This document shows, piece after piece, positions 1 to 5,706 of a stretch of DNA of 5,713 nt. The position numbers were made by a program, and so were the translations under genes. The notes under the pieces were generated by a model that was not told where the DNA came from, ran no database searches, and was given only the letters and a program-made list of their open reading frames with translations. The stretch's first letter is position 1; each line of letters begins with the position of its first letter. Origin of the DNA: Methanobacteriota archaeon (GTDB lineage Archaea > Thermoplasmatota > Poseidoniia > Poseidoniales > Thalassarchaeaceae). The DNA lies in NCBI GenBank assembly GCA_014384685.1, contig JACNFL010000095.1, positions 1 to 5,713 on the forward strand, in the 5' to 3' direction.

Positions 1-1
1 A

Positions 2-268
2 GATGCTCGTGCTCATACAAGAATAATGAGGAAATACCTTGGCGCAAAACACGATTTCTCTAAAGATGGAATGCTCATTGCGTTCCTATTAATTCCATAT
101 GTGGCATTGTCAATCACAATTACAGGTGTTCTTGAACCAGTCATTTCAGTATCAGTAATTCTAAGTTATTCTATTATTTTCCGTAACTATCTGTTGTGGA
201 GCATAGCCCTTTGGTTGGGTACATTCGAAGGATGCGTAGACGCACTACTTCGAAGGAACGGGCATTAA
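2..268 (+). CDS. C-terminal part of a small membrane protein, open at the left edge
   Basis: I do not recognise this protein. The first in-window ATG is at 26 and would give 80 residues, but the frame has no stop between it and the left edge (the upstream codons read DARAHTRI), so this may be the tail of a longer protein. From the ATG, a polar basic stretch (MRKYLGAKHDFSKDG) leads into two or three hydrophobic segments, at roughly residues 16-35, 37-52 and 54-68, and a short basic tail ending RRNGH. That composition fits an integral membrane protein. There is no Shine-Dalgarno-like sequence just before the ATG at 26, which fits either an internal methionine or a leaderless start. It converges on the next gene with only 28 bp between the two stop codons. 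Confidence 0.55.
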   Translation, partial: DARAHTRIMRKYLGAKHDFSKDGMLIAFLLIPYVALSITITGVLEPVISVSVILSYSIIFRNYLLWSIALWLGTFEGCVDALLRRNGH

Positions 269-296
269 CTACAGTTGGAAGAAAGGTGTTAACCGT

Positions 297-887
297 TCAA
301 GATTCTGATAGTAAACTATCACTATCATCAACCAATGCCAAGAAGCGTAATCCAAAGCCAAAGGCAAGGAGTGGGGCTGTTACTGCGTAAACACCGATGT
401 CAGTCCACGCCCAATGAACAATTGACCAATAGGTGTAAAATCCGAATCCTATTAGTAAGCACCAAGCAGCGGCAGTCATTGTCATTCCCCCTTCTTCACT
501 TCCTGAAACTAGGCTAGTCCAAATGGAATGGAAGAAAATTCCTTTAATCCAAGCTTGGAAACCACCCTCTACTTTTTGGTGAATTCCCCAAGCACCCCAA
601 GCAATACCGGTGACCGCCATTGCTAGGAATACGGTATCAGACCAGGGGCGATAGATCATCTCCGAGTAAGGTTCATCCCAAAGGTAACCCATTGTTAGGT
701 AACCTGCCCACACAACCTTTCGCTCACCAGCAACAACGGCTCCAAACACCACATTGACGATTCCAAGGATAAGTCCCCATACACCTAGTCCAAAGACTAG
801 AGATGAAAACGCCTTGCCAGGCGCCTTAACCCAATTTACAATCATGCTGACAGACTCATTCCCGCTGTCGTCACTATCGTCGCTCAT
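297..887 (-). CDS. Four-helix integral membrane protein of unknown function
   Basis: I do not recognise a family. The frame extends upstream to a TTG at 920, but the first ATG is at 887 and gives 196 residues; I choose it because the extra segment (LREGRRSAAL) is unlike the rest and TTG is a weak start. Counting from the ATG, hydrophobic helices fall at about 30-53, 83-103, 135-157 and 163-186, rich in Trp, Gly and aromatics. Both ends are polar and acidic: the N-terminus begins MSDDSDDSGNES and the C-terminus ends VDDSDSLLSES. With four helices both tails should face the same side of the membrane. The gene starts 65 bp after the orc1/cdc6 stop on the same strand, so co-transcription is possible. 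There is no Shine-Dalgarno at usual spacing; GAGAGGGA lies about 20 bases upstream, which is too far. No catalytic motif is visible. Confidence 0.8.
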   Translation of the reverse strand: MSDDSDDSGNESVSMIVNWVKAPGKAFSSLVFGLGVWGLILGIVNVVFGAVVAGERKVVWAGYLTMGYLWDEPYSEMIYRPWSDTVFLAMAVTGIAWGAWGIHQKVEGGFQAWIKGIFFHSIWTSLVSGSEEGGMTMTAAAWCLLIGFGFYTYWSIVHWAWTDIGVYAVTAPLLAFGFGLRFLALVDDSDSLLSES

Positions 888-918
888 TAAGGCGGCCGAC
901 CGGCGTCCCTCTCTTAAC

Positions 919-936
919 AATTCTTAGCGAAGAATT
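919..936 (-). terminator. Perfect 7-bp hairpin between orc1/cdc6 and the membrane gene
   Basis: AATTCTT (919-925) and AAGAATT (930-936) pair perfectly around a 4-base loop. The hairpin lies just after the orc1/cdc6 stop (953) and before the membrane-protein ATG (887). No T-run follows on the minus strand, so it is not a classical intrinsic terminator. It could be a 3'-end or processing signal, or chance in AT-rich DNA. An alternative pairing of AACAAT (916-921) with ATTGTT (945-950) would compete with it. Confidence 0.3.
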
Positions 937-952
937 ACTGAGATATTGTTGC

Positions 953-2191
953 TCAAAGCCTTGCTTGGAGGCGGTATGTGCTATTTACCACAGGTTTCAT
1001 CGCTTCATCAGCCTCGCTCATGATTGTTATGGCGTTGATGTTTTGAGGTATACAAGAATTGATTCGATTACTTCTACCATAGCGTCCTAGGCTGGTTGTT
1101 TTGGCCGTAACTAATCCAAGGCTGTCAAGATTTTTTATCACATTTCCAATGGAGCGTGAAACTAGTGGTGTTACCGATGCATTGGTGCAAGTCATTTGGT
1201 AAACTGAGAATACTTCCCCTGTTGAAACGTTTGTCAAACCATTACTCTCATTGAGAAGGATACTGTAAAGCACCAACTTCTGATGGAAGGGTAGACTAGA
1301 AATCACAGGAGTCATTTGGTCAAATTGTAATTGGTTCTGCGCTAAACGAACATGCTCTGTTGAAACTAATCCATCTCCCAAAACATCAGCTTTGTGAATA
1401 GCAACCCGTAGTAAATCCAGTGCACGCCGCGCATCTCCATGTTCTTGCGCTGCCAAGGCAGAGCAGAGTTTGATGACCCCGTTCTCAAGTACTCCCTCGC
1501 GTACGCCCGCGAGCGCGCGTTGGGATAGTATATCTCCAATTTGACTGGCATTATACGGTGGGAATGCCAAATCTTCCGAGCCAAGTCGTGAGGCAATTCT
1601 AGCATCCAGCATCTCAGTGAATTGTAGGTCGTTTGTAATTCCTATTACACAACACTTAGAATTTCTCAATTCATAATTTAGACTAGTAAGTGGATAGAGA
1701 ATGTCATCGCCATGACGTTTTACTAGGTGGTCAATTTCGTCTAATACGAAGATGTGAACTCCACCTTGCGATTCCATATTTTGTCTAAGTCGTTGAAGAA
1801 CTTTATCGGTTGGCCATCCGGTGAATGGAACAAGACTTTCATTGTCAGGAGCCAAATCATTTGCTAACTTGGCTAGTACACGATACTTGGTATCAATTGA
1901 GCAACAGTTGACTTCAACAGCATGGATTTTACGCCCGATTTCTTTTCCACGATCCAATAATTGTTTACAGACATAACGGGTGACAGCAGTTTTCCCTAAA
2001 CCAGGTTGTCCATACAATATCATATTGGAAGGCATCTGTCCATGTAGAGCTTCAACTAGATTATGAACCAAAGTTTTGACTTCATTTTCCCTATGTGGGA
2101 GGTTATCTGGTGTGAAGCCATGGTGAAGTACATCGCGGTTCTTAAATAGGCTATCATTACCGAGCAAGTGGTTGAAAATATTTTCTCCCAT
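953..2191 (-). CDS. cdc6: Orc1/Cdc6 family replication initiator (AAA+ ATPase)
   Basis: This protein binds origin DNA as an ATP-dependent initiator and helps load the MCM helicase (known for the family). At 412 residues it is full length. The N-terminal part (IFKNRDVLHHGF-like opening, then LPHRENEV near 31-38) is typical of archaeal members. Walker A is GQPGLGKT (61-68), Walker B is FVLDEID (148-154), sensor 1 is IGITND (183-188, Asn187), the arginine-finger region is DARIASRL (196-203), and sensor 2 is HGDARRALDLLR (251-262). The winged-helix domain covers about 300-385, with VSTGEVFSVY (322-331) and a wing motif LGRYGR (368-373) expected to contact DNA. A polar tail of about 25 residues follows. 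The ATG at 2191 is the only reasonable start: the upstream in-frame codons contain no ATG, GTG or TTG before a TGA at 2254-2252. All catalytic motifs are intact. The long upstream intergenic region may hold its promoter and an origin. Confidence 0.97.
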   Translation of the reverse strand: MGENIFNHLLGNDSLFKNRDVLHHGFTPDNLPHRENEVKTLVHNLVEALHGQMPSNMILYGQPGLGKTAVTRYVCKQLLDRGKEIGRKIHAVEVNCCSIDTKYRVLAKLANDLAPDNESLVPFTGWPTDKVLQRLRQNMESQGGVHIFVLDEIDHLVKRHGDDILYPLTSLNYELRNSKCCVIGITNDLQFTEMLDARIASRLGSEDLAFPPYNASQIGDILSQRALAGVREGVLENGVIKLCSALAAQEHGDARRALDLLRVAIHKADVLGDGLVSTEHVRLAQNQLQFDQMTPVISSLPFHQKLVLYSILLNESNGLTNVSTGEVFSVYQMTCTNASVTPLVSRSIGNVIKNLDSLGLVTAKTTSLGRYGRSNRINSCIPQNINAITIMSEADEAMKPVVNSTYRLQARL

Positions 2192-2218
2192 TTTATAACA
2201 CCGACTCCATTCCGCTTC

Positions 2219-2269
2219 AATCTCTCCGTCTTTGTTATGTGAGTGGTGGTCTCAACTGTTACGGAGATT
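2219..2269. promoter_or_regulatory. Stem-loop in the presumed orc1/cdc6 leader
   Basis: AATC (2219-2222) plus TCCGT (2225-2229) pair with ACGGAGATT (2261-2269), giving nine base pairs with a two-base bulge. Inside, TGAG (2240-2243) pairs with CTCA (2251-2254) around a 7-base loop. Outside, ACCGAC (2200-2205) could pair with GTCGGT (2283-2288). The structure lies 28-78 bases before the orc1/cdc6 ATG. It could be an RNA leader element or a DNA structure at an origin; no known riboswitch class is recognised. Confidence 0.3.
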
Positions 2270-2322
2270 CATGAGGAGGTGTGTCGGTCTAATAAGGCTG
2301 CTTGCTTAATCGCGAGGTGCGC

Positions 2323-2391
2323 TTATTTTTTCGCGTTGGTGAAATAGAATTATAGTATATTAAGTTCCAATTGGAATTAGCGAAAAAATAA
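2323..2391. repeat. 12-bp inverted repeat flanking an AT-rich core
   Basis: TTATTTTTTCGC (2323-2334) and GCGAAAAAATAA (2380-2391) are perfect reverse complements separated by 45 bases. The spacer is AT-rich, contains a TATA-like run (ATTATAGTATATTA, 2348-2361) and carries the palindrome TTCCAATTGGAA (2365-2376). The dyad core resembles the TTCC-N-GGAA centre of archaeal origin recognition boxes, but the downstream G-run is absent. Confidence 0.5.
2348..2361. promoter_or_regulatory. TATA-like or unwinding-prone element
   Basis: ATTATAGTATATTA could act as an archaeal TATA box on either strand. On the minus strand it would drive orc1/cdc6 with a leader of roughly 130 bases that includes the stem-loop at 2219-2269. 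It may equally be simple AT-rich unwinding DNA. No better TATA box lies at the usual distance from the orc1/cdc6 ATG; GTTATAAA directly abuts the ATG, too close to act as one. Confidence 0.25.
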
Positions 2392-2658
2392 CTATTTCAA
2401 AGCCATGTATCATGTTTTTTGTAATTTTGTCGCCGAGATGCATGAGTCGCGCTCTCTCTGAATGGGTAAATGGAATGGTTCAAAATCGATAATCAAAAGA
2501 AGTGAATTTTTCAAGCGATATTTTGTAACATTTTTTGGCCTGTAAAGTGTGAAATTCAAAATCGCCAACTGATAATTTATTGAACCCGACAAAATTTGCT
2601 TTCATATTTTCACCACTACAATACGGTGTTATTTAATATATTATTATCCTTTCATTTA

Positions 2659-2670
2659 AGAAAAAACAAT
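2659..2670 (-). terminator. T-run directly after the MBL-fold hydrolase gene
   Basis: On the minus strand the sequence right after the TGA stop reads ATTGTTTTTTCTT, a T-rich tract with six consecutive T. Archaeal RNA polymerase commonly terminates at such T-tracts without needing a hairpin (established knowledge). The position at the gene's 3' end supports this reading. Confidence 0.45.
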
Positions 2671-3447
2671 TCAATTGGATTTTGTAATTATTCCACCAAT
2701 TTCACAATTAAAAACATCTCCGTCTTGTACTTGGATAACATTTTCTGGTAAATCAGATATTGTTTCATCTTTTGTTGTATAAAGATGAGTTGCTAGGAAT
2801 ATTGTTGAGGGGTTTTTCTGTGCTAGTTCAGATAAACTCGATGGCTTGAAATGAAAATCGGTTGGGACTCCATCCGGAACTCCAACTTCAATTATTACTA
2901 TGTTAGCACCCCCTGATCTTTTTGCAATTTCGTCACAAGGACCGGAATCTCCACAATGAATTATTGTTAATCCCGATGTGTGTTGTAATTGGTAACCATG
3001 TGGTTCTGTTGCGGGTTCATGATTTACCGGGAATCTTTCAAACACCCAATCTGAAACTCCTGTAACCTGCCCTTTTTTCGAGTGGTTAAACCTCACACGA
3101 TTTTCGAGTACATCAGTCAAAGAACCAGGGAATGCAATTTCCGAGAGTACCTTCAATTTCTCGTCTCCTCCTTCATGCAGGTGGACATCTAGGATGTTAT
3201 GCTCATCACGGTCTGATATGTACTTACGTTCAAGAATAAAAAATGGAAATCCAAAGATATGGTCACCGTGCCAGTGGGTGAACAGTATTGTGTTGATATC
3301 AGAAGGACTTAGTCCTGCTTTACCTAATTGAGGTAGTATTGTTGGAGGGGTATCAATGAGAATTTTCTCATCAAGTAATACGAGTGAATGCATTCTTCCG
3401 TCAGGACAAAAGGCATTTCCACTACCTAGAAATCTAACTTCAACCAT
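2671..3447 (-). CDS. Metallo-beta-lactamase-fold metal-dependent hydrolase (RNase Z-like)
   Basis: The 258-residue protein has the hallmarks of a cytosolic, two-metal MBL-fold hydrolase. It opens with VRFLGSGNAF (4-13), followed by ILIDTPPTILPQL (29-41). The zinc motif is THWHGDH (57-63, ligands His58, His60, Asp62, His63), with further likely ligands His143 (NHEP), Asp167 (CGDSGP) and His221 (ATHLY). His199 (DFHFKP) matches the conserved catalytic-side histidine before the last strand. The architecture resembles RNase Z (tRNA 3' endonuclease) and PhnP-type phosphodiesterases. I see no clear RNase Z exosite arm, so the substrate is unknown; a nucleic-acid or cyclic phosphodiester is possible. 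The ATG at 3447 begins the family homology directly. No Shine-Dalgarno precedes it. It is divergent from the CysJ-like gene and upstream of orc1/cdc6 on the same strand, but the 479-bp gap argues against one operon. Confidence 0.9.
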   Translation of the reverse strand: MVEVRFLGSGNAFCPDGRMHSLVLLDEKILIDTPPTILPQLGKAGLSPSDINTILFTHWHGDHIFGFPFFILERKYISDRDEHNILDVHLHEGGDEKLKVLSEIAFPGSLTDVLENRVRFNHSKKGQVTGVSDWVFERFPVNHEPATEPHGYQLQHTSGLTIIHCGDSGPCDEIAKRSGGANIVIIEVGVPDGVPTDFHFKPSSLSELAQKNPSTIFLATHLYTTKDETISDLPENVIQVQDGDVFNCEIGGIITKSN

Positions 3448-3560
3448 GCTACGCCCAAACAGTCGGAGAGTGCATGAGTGCTTTAGTTACGCGTCGTAAT
3501 TCATTTTCTCAAAACCACACTCCTTTCCACTCGCTTGATAAACGGCCGTCTTGACGGATA

Positions 3561-3585
3561 GTCATCCCGCCGTAGGCGGAGTGAC
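3561..3585 (+). promoter_or_regulatory. Strong imperfect hairpin upstream of the CysJ-like gene
   Basis: GTCATCCCGCC (3561-3571) pairs with GGCGGAGTGAC (3575-3585) around a GTA loop: eleven positions with one mismatch and one G-T wobble. It ends five bases before a GGAG at 3590-3593, which sits 8 bases before the ATG at 3602. It resembles the short GC-rich extragenic palindromes seen in many prokaryotes. It could be a leader element affecting translation, a protein-binding dyad, or one copy of a dispersed repeat. Confidence 0.4.
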
Positions 3586-3589
3586 ATCA

Positions 3590-3593
3590 GGAG
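3590..3593 (+). promoter_or_regulatory. Shine-Dalgarno GGAG that decides the CysJ-like start
   Basis: GGAG lies 8 bases upstream of the ATG at 3602, good spacing for pairing with the CCUCC of archaeal 16S rRNA. The alternative in-frame TTG at 3551 has no such site and would place the hairpin at 3561-3585 inside the coding region. This favours 3602. Confidence 0.5.
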
Positions 3594-3601
3594 ATGGCGC
3601 G

Positions 3602-4885
3602 ATGAGTGAATACAGCAGCAAAAATCCTTACCTTGGAGAAATGGTTGAGAAGAGAATTATTACTCATCCAGACTCAACAAAAGAAACTCGCCACATTGTT
3701 TTCGATCTCGGTGATTCTGGTTTGGAATATAAAGTAGGAGATGCCCTTGGGGTCATACCTGAAAACCCCGCGGAATTAGTTTCGGATTTACTAGGTCTTC
3801 TCAATTTCACGGGCGAAGAAGTAGTTGAGACTCACCTTGGTGAAACAAATGTAGGGGAGGCATTAGCAAATCACTACGAGATTCACCGACTGTGCAAGAA
3901 GTTCATCCAAGGGCTTGAAATGAAGTTTTCATCAACAAGTCCCAAAATATCAGTTCGGTTAGTTGGGCGCAGTAGAGCGTCGTCAAATGGCGATTCCAAC
4001 AGTGTTGAATGGGATTGGTCTGGTGAAGAACAAGATTACCCAGAAGGTTTCACTCCTGTAGGTGCGATGAGTGACCCATCACTGATGTTGTGGGAGTCTC
4101 TAGTAAATGATGCAGATGCAATGGAAGATTACTTATGGAGCCGCGACTATATTGACCTGTTAGCAGATATGCCAAATCTTTCTTTCACAGCACAAGAGTT
4201 TGTTTCAAACTTAGACCGGTTAAAACCGCGCCTGTACTCAATCGCTTCATCCCCCGACGCTCACCCTGGTAAAGTTGAATTGACAGTTGCGATTGTTAGG
4301 TACAATCACCATGGTAGAGACCGTGGTGGATTATGCACAGTTTACATGGCTGATTCAGCTCCTCTAAACCAGAAAACAATTCCAATGTTTATGTCACCAA
4401 CTCGTAGTTTCGTGTTACCAAGAAACGGTGATACAGATATTATAATGGTTGGACCAGGTACTGGTATTGCACCATTCCGAGCCTTCCTCGAACAAAGAAA
4501 ATTTGACAAAGCCCAAGGTCGAAATTGGTTATTCTTTGGTGACCGAACCTCAACTCATGAATATCTGTATGGTGGGGAATTGAATGATTGGTTAGATAGT
4601 GGGCATTTGACTCGCCTTGACCTCGCGTGGTCGCGGATGGCAGAGATTCCCAAAACCTACGTACAGAATTTAATGGCTGAAAATGGTGAAGAGATTTGGT
4701 CATGGATTGACAGTGGAGCATACTTCTACGTTTGTGGTGACAAAAATCGTATGGCAAAGGATGTTCACAAAACTCTCATCAACATTTGTGAGGAACACGG
4801 TAAAATGAGTGCTGAGGATGCGAAAGAATTCGTGGAACAGCGAATGATGAAGCAAGAGAAGAGATACCTCAGAGATGTCTACTAA
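3602..4885 (+). CDS. cysJ: CysJ-like NADPH flavoprotein reductase lacking the FMN domain
   Basis: This matches the FAD plus NADPH module of the sulfite reductase flavoprotein/cytochrome P450 reductase family, which passes electrons from NADPH through FAD to an acceptor. From the ATG at 3602 it has 427 residues (the frame runs back to a TTG at 3551). The homology starts at about residue 8 (NPYLGEMVEKR). Motifs: ETRHIVFDLGDSGLEY and GDALGVIPEN near 28-55, RLYSIASS FAD motif (210-217), GGLCTVYMAD (242-251), NADPH motif GPGTGIAPFR (284-293), FFGDR (311-315), 2'-phosphate motif WSR...K.Y.Q (343-355), CGDKNRMAKDV (378-388), and the typical C-terminus RYLRDVY. The flavodoxin/FMN domain of classical CysJ is absent, as in a known bacterial subgroup, so a separate flavodoxin or hemoprotein partner is expected; none lies in this window. 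An acidic insert occupies about residues 114-155. The similarity to bacterial forms suggests gene transfer (inference). Confidence 0.9.
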   Translation: MSEYSSKNPYLGEMVEKRIITHPDSTKETRHIVFDLGDSGLEYKVGDALGVIPENPAELVSDLLGLLNFTGEEVVETHLGETNVGEALANHYEIHRLCKKFIQGLEMKFSSTSPKISVRLVGRSRASSNGDSNSVEWDWSGEEQDYPEGFTPVGAMSDPSLMLWESLVNDADAMEDYLWSRDYIDLLADMPNLSFTAQEFVSNLDRLKPRLYSIASSPDAHPGKVELTVAIVRYNHHGRDRGGLCTVYMADSAPLNQKTIPMFMSPTRSFVLPRNGDTDIIMVGPGTGIAPFRAFLEQRKFDKAQGRNWLFFGDRTSTHEYLYGGELNDWLDSGHLTRLDLAWSRMAEIPKTYVQNLMAENGEEIWSWIDSGAYFYVCGDKNRMAKDVHKTLINICEEHGKMSAEDAKEFVEQRMMKQEKRYLRDVY

Positions 4886-4886
4886 T

Positions 4887-4896
4887 TAGATATCTA
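4887..4896 (+). promoter_or_regulatory. AT-rich palindrome, possible promoter of the biotin carboxylase gene
   Basis: TAGATATCTA is a perfect 10-bp palindrome immediately after the CysJ-like stop and 43-52 bases before the biotin carboxylase ATG. A TATA box here would give a leader of roughly 15-20 bases. The match to an archaeal TATA consensus is weak, and read-through from the CysJ-like gene across the 53-bp gap is equally possible. Confidence 0.2.
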
Positions 4897-4938
4897 GGAA
4901 TAGTCATTCTATTGAACCGGCTCCTCTCGTGACATTCC

Positions 4939-5706
4939 ATGTTTGGGAGGGTGCTCATTGCCAACCGCGGTGAAATCGCCCTCAGAATTTCTAGGGCACT
5001 ACGTACATTGGGTTGCGAGGTTGCAATCATTCATGGTCGGGAAGACCGCCTTTCTTTGCCTGTGCGATTCTCTGATATTGCAATCCCAAATTATTCAGCC
5101 AATCCATTAGATGCCTACCTTGATTATGAAAAGGTGATTGAGGCTGCAAAGGAGATTGGGGCCCAAGCAATTCATCCAGGATATGGATTCTTGGCTGAGA
5201 ATGCAGATTTTGTTCGCCGTTGCGAAGAAGAAGGAATAACTTTCATTGGACCTTCATCGGATGTAATTTCATTGCTTGGTGATAAGATAGAGGCTAGAAG
5301 AGCCATGGAGGTGGCTGGCCTACCTGTTGCTAAAGGAAGTAGCGAACCAGTGGAAAGTTCCTCAGAAGCGGCAACAATTGCTACCGAAATAGGCTACCCA
5401 GTCATTATCAAGGCTGCTGCAGGAGGTGGTGGAATTGGAATGCAGATTGTTCATCAAGAAAGTGAGTTTGATTCTGCGTTAAACCTCTGCCAATCACGAG
5501 CACGTTCTGCTTTTGGCGACGAGCGAGTATTTATTGAGAAATACATTGAAGGGGCACAACACATTGAATTCCAAGTTCTTGCTGATGGGAAAAATGCTAT
5601 TCATTTCGGTGAGCGTTTTTGTTCCATACAACGCCGACATCAAAAACTACTGGAAGAAGGGGTAGTAATTGCCAAAATAATATTAAAAATGCCCAAAAAT
5701 GCATAG
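4939..5706 (+). CDS. accC: Biotin carboxylase, N-terminal half, interrupted at the window end
   Basis: The family carboxylates biotin with ATP and bicarbonate for acetyl-CoA, propionyl-CoA or pyruvate carboxylases; which one cannot be decided from this half. The start MFGRVLIANRGEIALRI is canonical, so the ATG at 4939 is firm. The preATP-grasp domain covers about 1-112 (AIHPGYGFLAENADF, 77-91; FIGPSS, 102-107). The ATP-grasp domain follows, with GDK (Lys116), VIIKAAAGGGGIGM (155-168, Lys158), EKYIEGAQHIEFQV (200-213, His208) and SIQRRHQK (229-236). Substitutions are seen: GERFCS where the family has GERDCS, Ile166 instead of Arg in the glycine loop, and SLPV where SLHV is usual. After Glu240 resemblance fades and TAG at 5704 stops the frame at 255 residues, while the domain needs about 450. 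The E/E/R catalytic residues and the biotinyl domain are missing. It is either a frameshifted or poor-quality end, a broken gene, or simply cut by the window. Confidence 0.85.
   Translation: MFGRVLIANRGEIALRISRALRTLGCEVAIIHGREDRLSLPVRFSDIAIPNYSANPLDAYLDYEKVIEAAKEIGAQAIHPGYGFLAENADFVRRCEEEGITFIGPSSDVISLLGDKIEARRAMEVAGLPVAKGSSEPVESSSEAATIATEIGYPVIIKAAAGGGGIGMQIVHQESEFDSALNLCQSRARSAFGDERVFIEKYIEGAQHIEFQVLADGKNAIHFGERFCSIQRRHQKLLEEGVVIAKIILKMPKNA

Larger units (their letters stand above)
2192..2670. other. Long non-coding region beside orc1/cdc6; candidate replication origin
   Basis: No convincing gene lies in these 479 bases. The part next to orc1/cdc6 (2192-2320) is more GC-rich and rich in pairing segments; the rest (about 2335-2670) is clearly AT-rich. 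It holds a 12-bp inverted repeat around an AT core, a 12-bp palindrome, a 10-bp inverted repeat, a 10-bp direct repeat and a stable-looking stem. Archaeal origins often sit directly upstream of orc1/cdc6 genes and combine initiator-binding repeats with an AT-rich unwinding segment (established knowledge). I do not see a full canonical ORB box with its G-run, so origin function is inferred from position and repeat content. Confidence 0.4.

Noticed and set aside
306..321. TGATAG/CTATCA 6-bp hairpin near the end of the membrane-protein gene
   Set aside because: It lies inside the acidic C-terminal codons, which are repetitive (Asp-Ser), so the pairing is likely a by-product; no T-run follows on either strand.
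888..920. 11-residue extension of the four-helix membrane protein from a TTG
   Set aside because: The downstream ATG at 887 is a better start and the extension is basic and unlike the acidic N-terminus that follows.
1366..1605. Alternative minus-strand frame inside orc1/cdc6
   Set aside because: It fully overlaps the AAA+ and lid coding region of a clear gene in another frame and has no recognisable features.
2474..2495. GGTTCAAAATCG resembling a tRNA T-arm
   Set aside because: The flanking bases do not form the five-pair T stem, and no acceptor or anticodon arms can be built around it.
2410..2592. 60-residue minus-strand frame in the intergenic region
   Set aside because: It starts only at TTG, has no ribosome binding site, no recognisable domain, and its composition matches translated AT-rich non-coding DNA.
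3551..3601. 17-residue N-terminal extension of the CysJ-like protein from a TTG
   Set aside because: TTG start without a Shine-Dalgarno; the segment contains the hairpin at 3561-3585, while the ATG at 3602 has a well-spaced GGAG and precedes the family homology.
4440..4757. Minus-strand frame opposite the CysJ-like gene
   Set aside because: It lies antisense to the conserved NADPH-binding domain; its Cys/His content comes from the opposite strand and has no zinc-motif spacing that I can support.
4899..4913. AATAG/CTATT 5-bp hairpin after the CysJ-like gene as terminator
   Set aside because: The stem is short and AT-only apart from one pair, and no T-tract follows; it could easily be chance.
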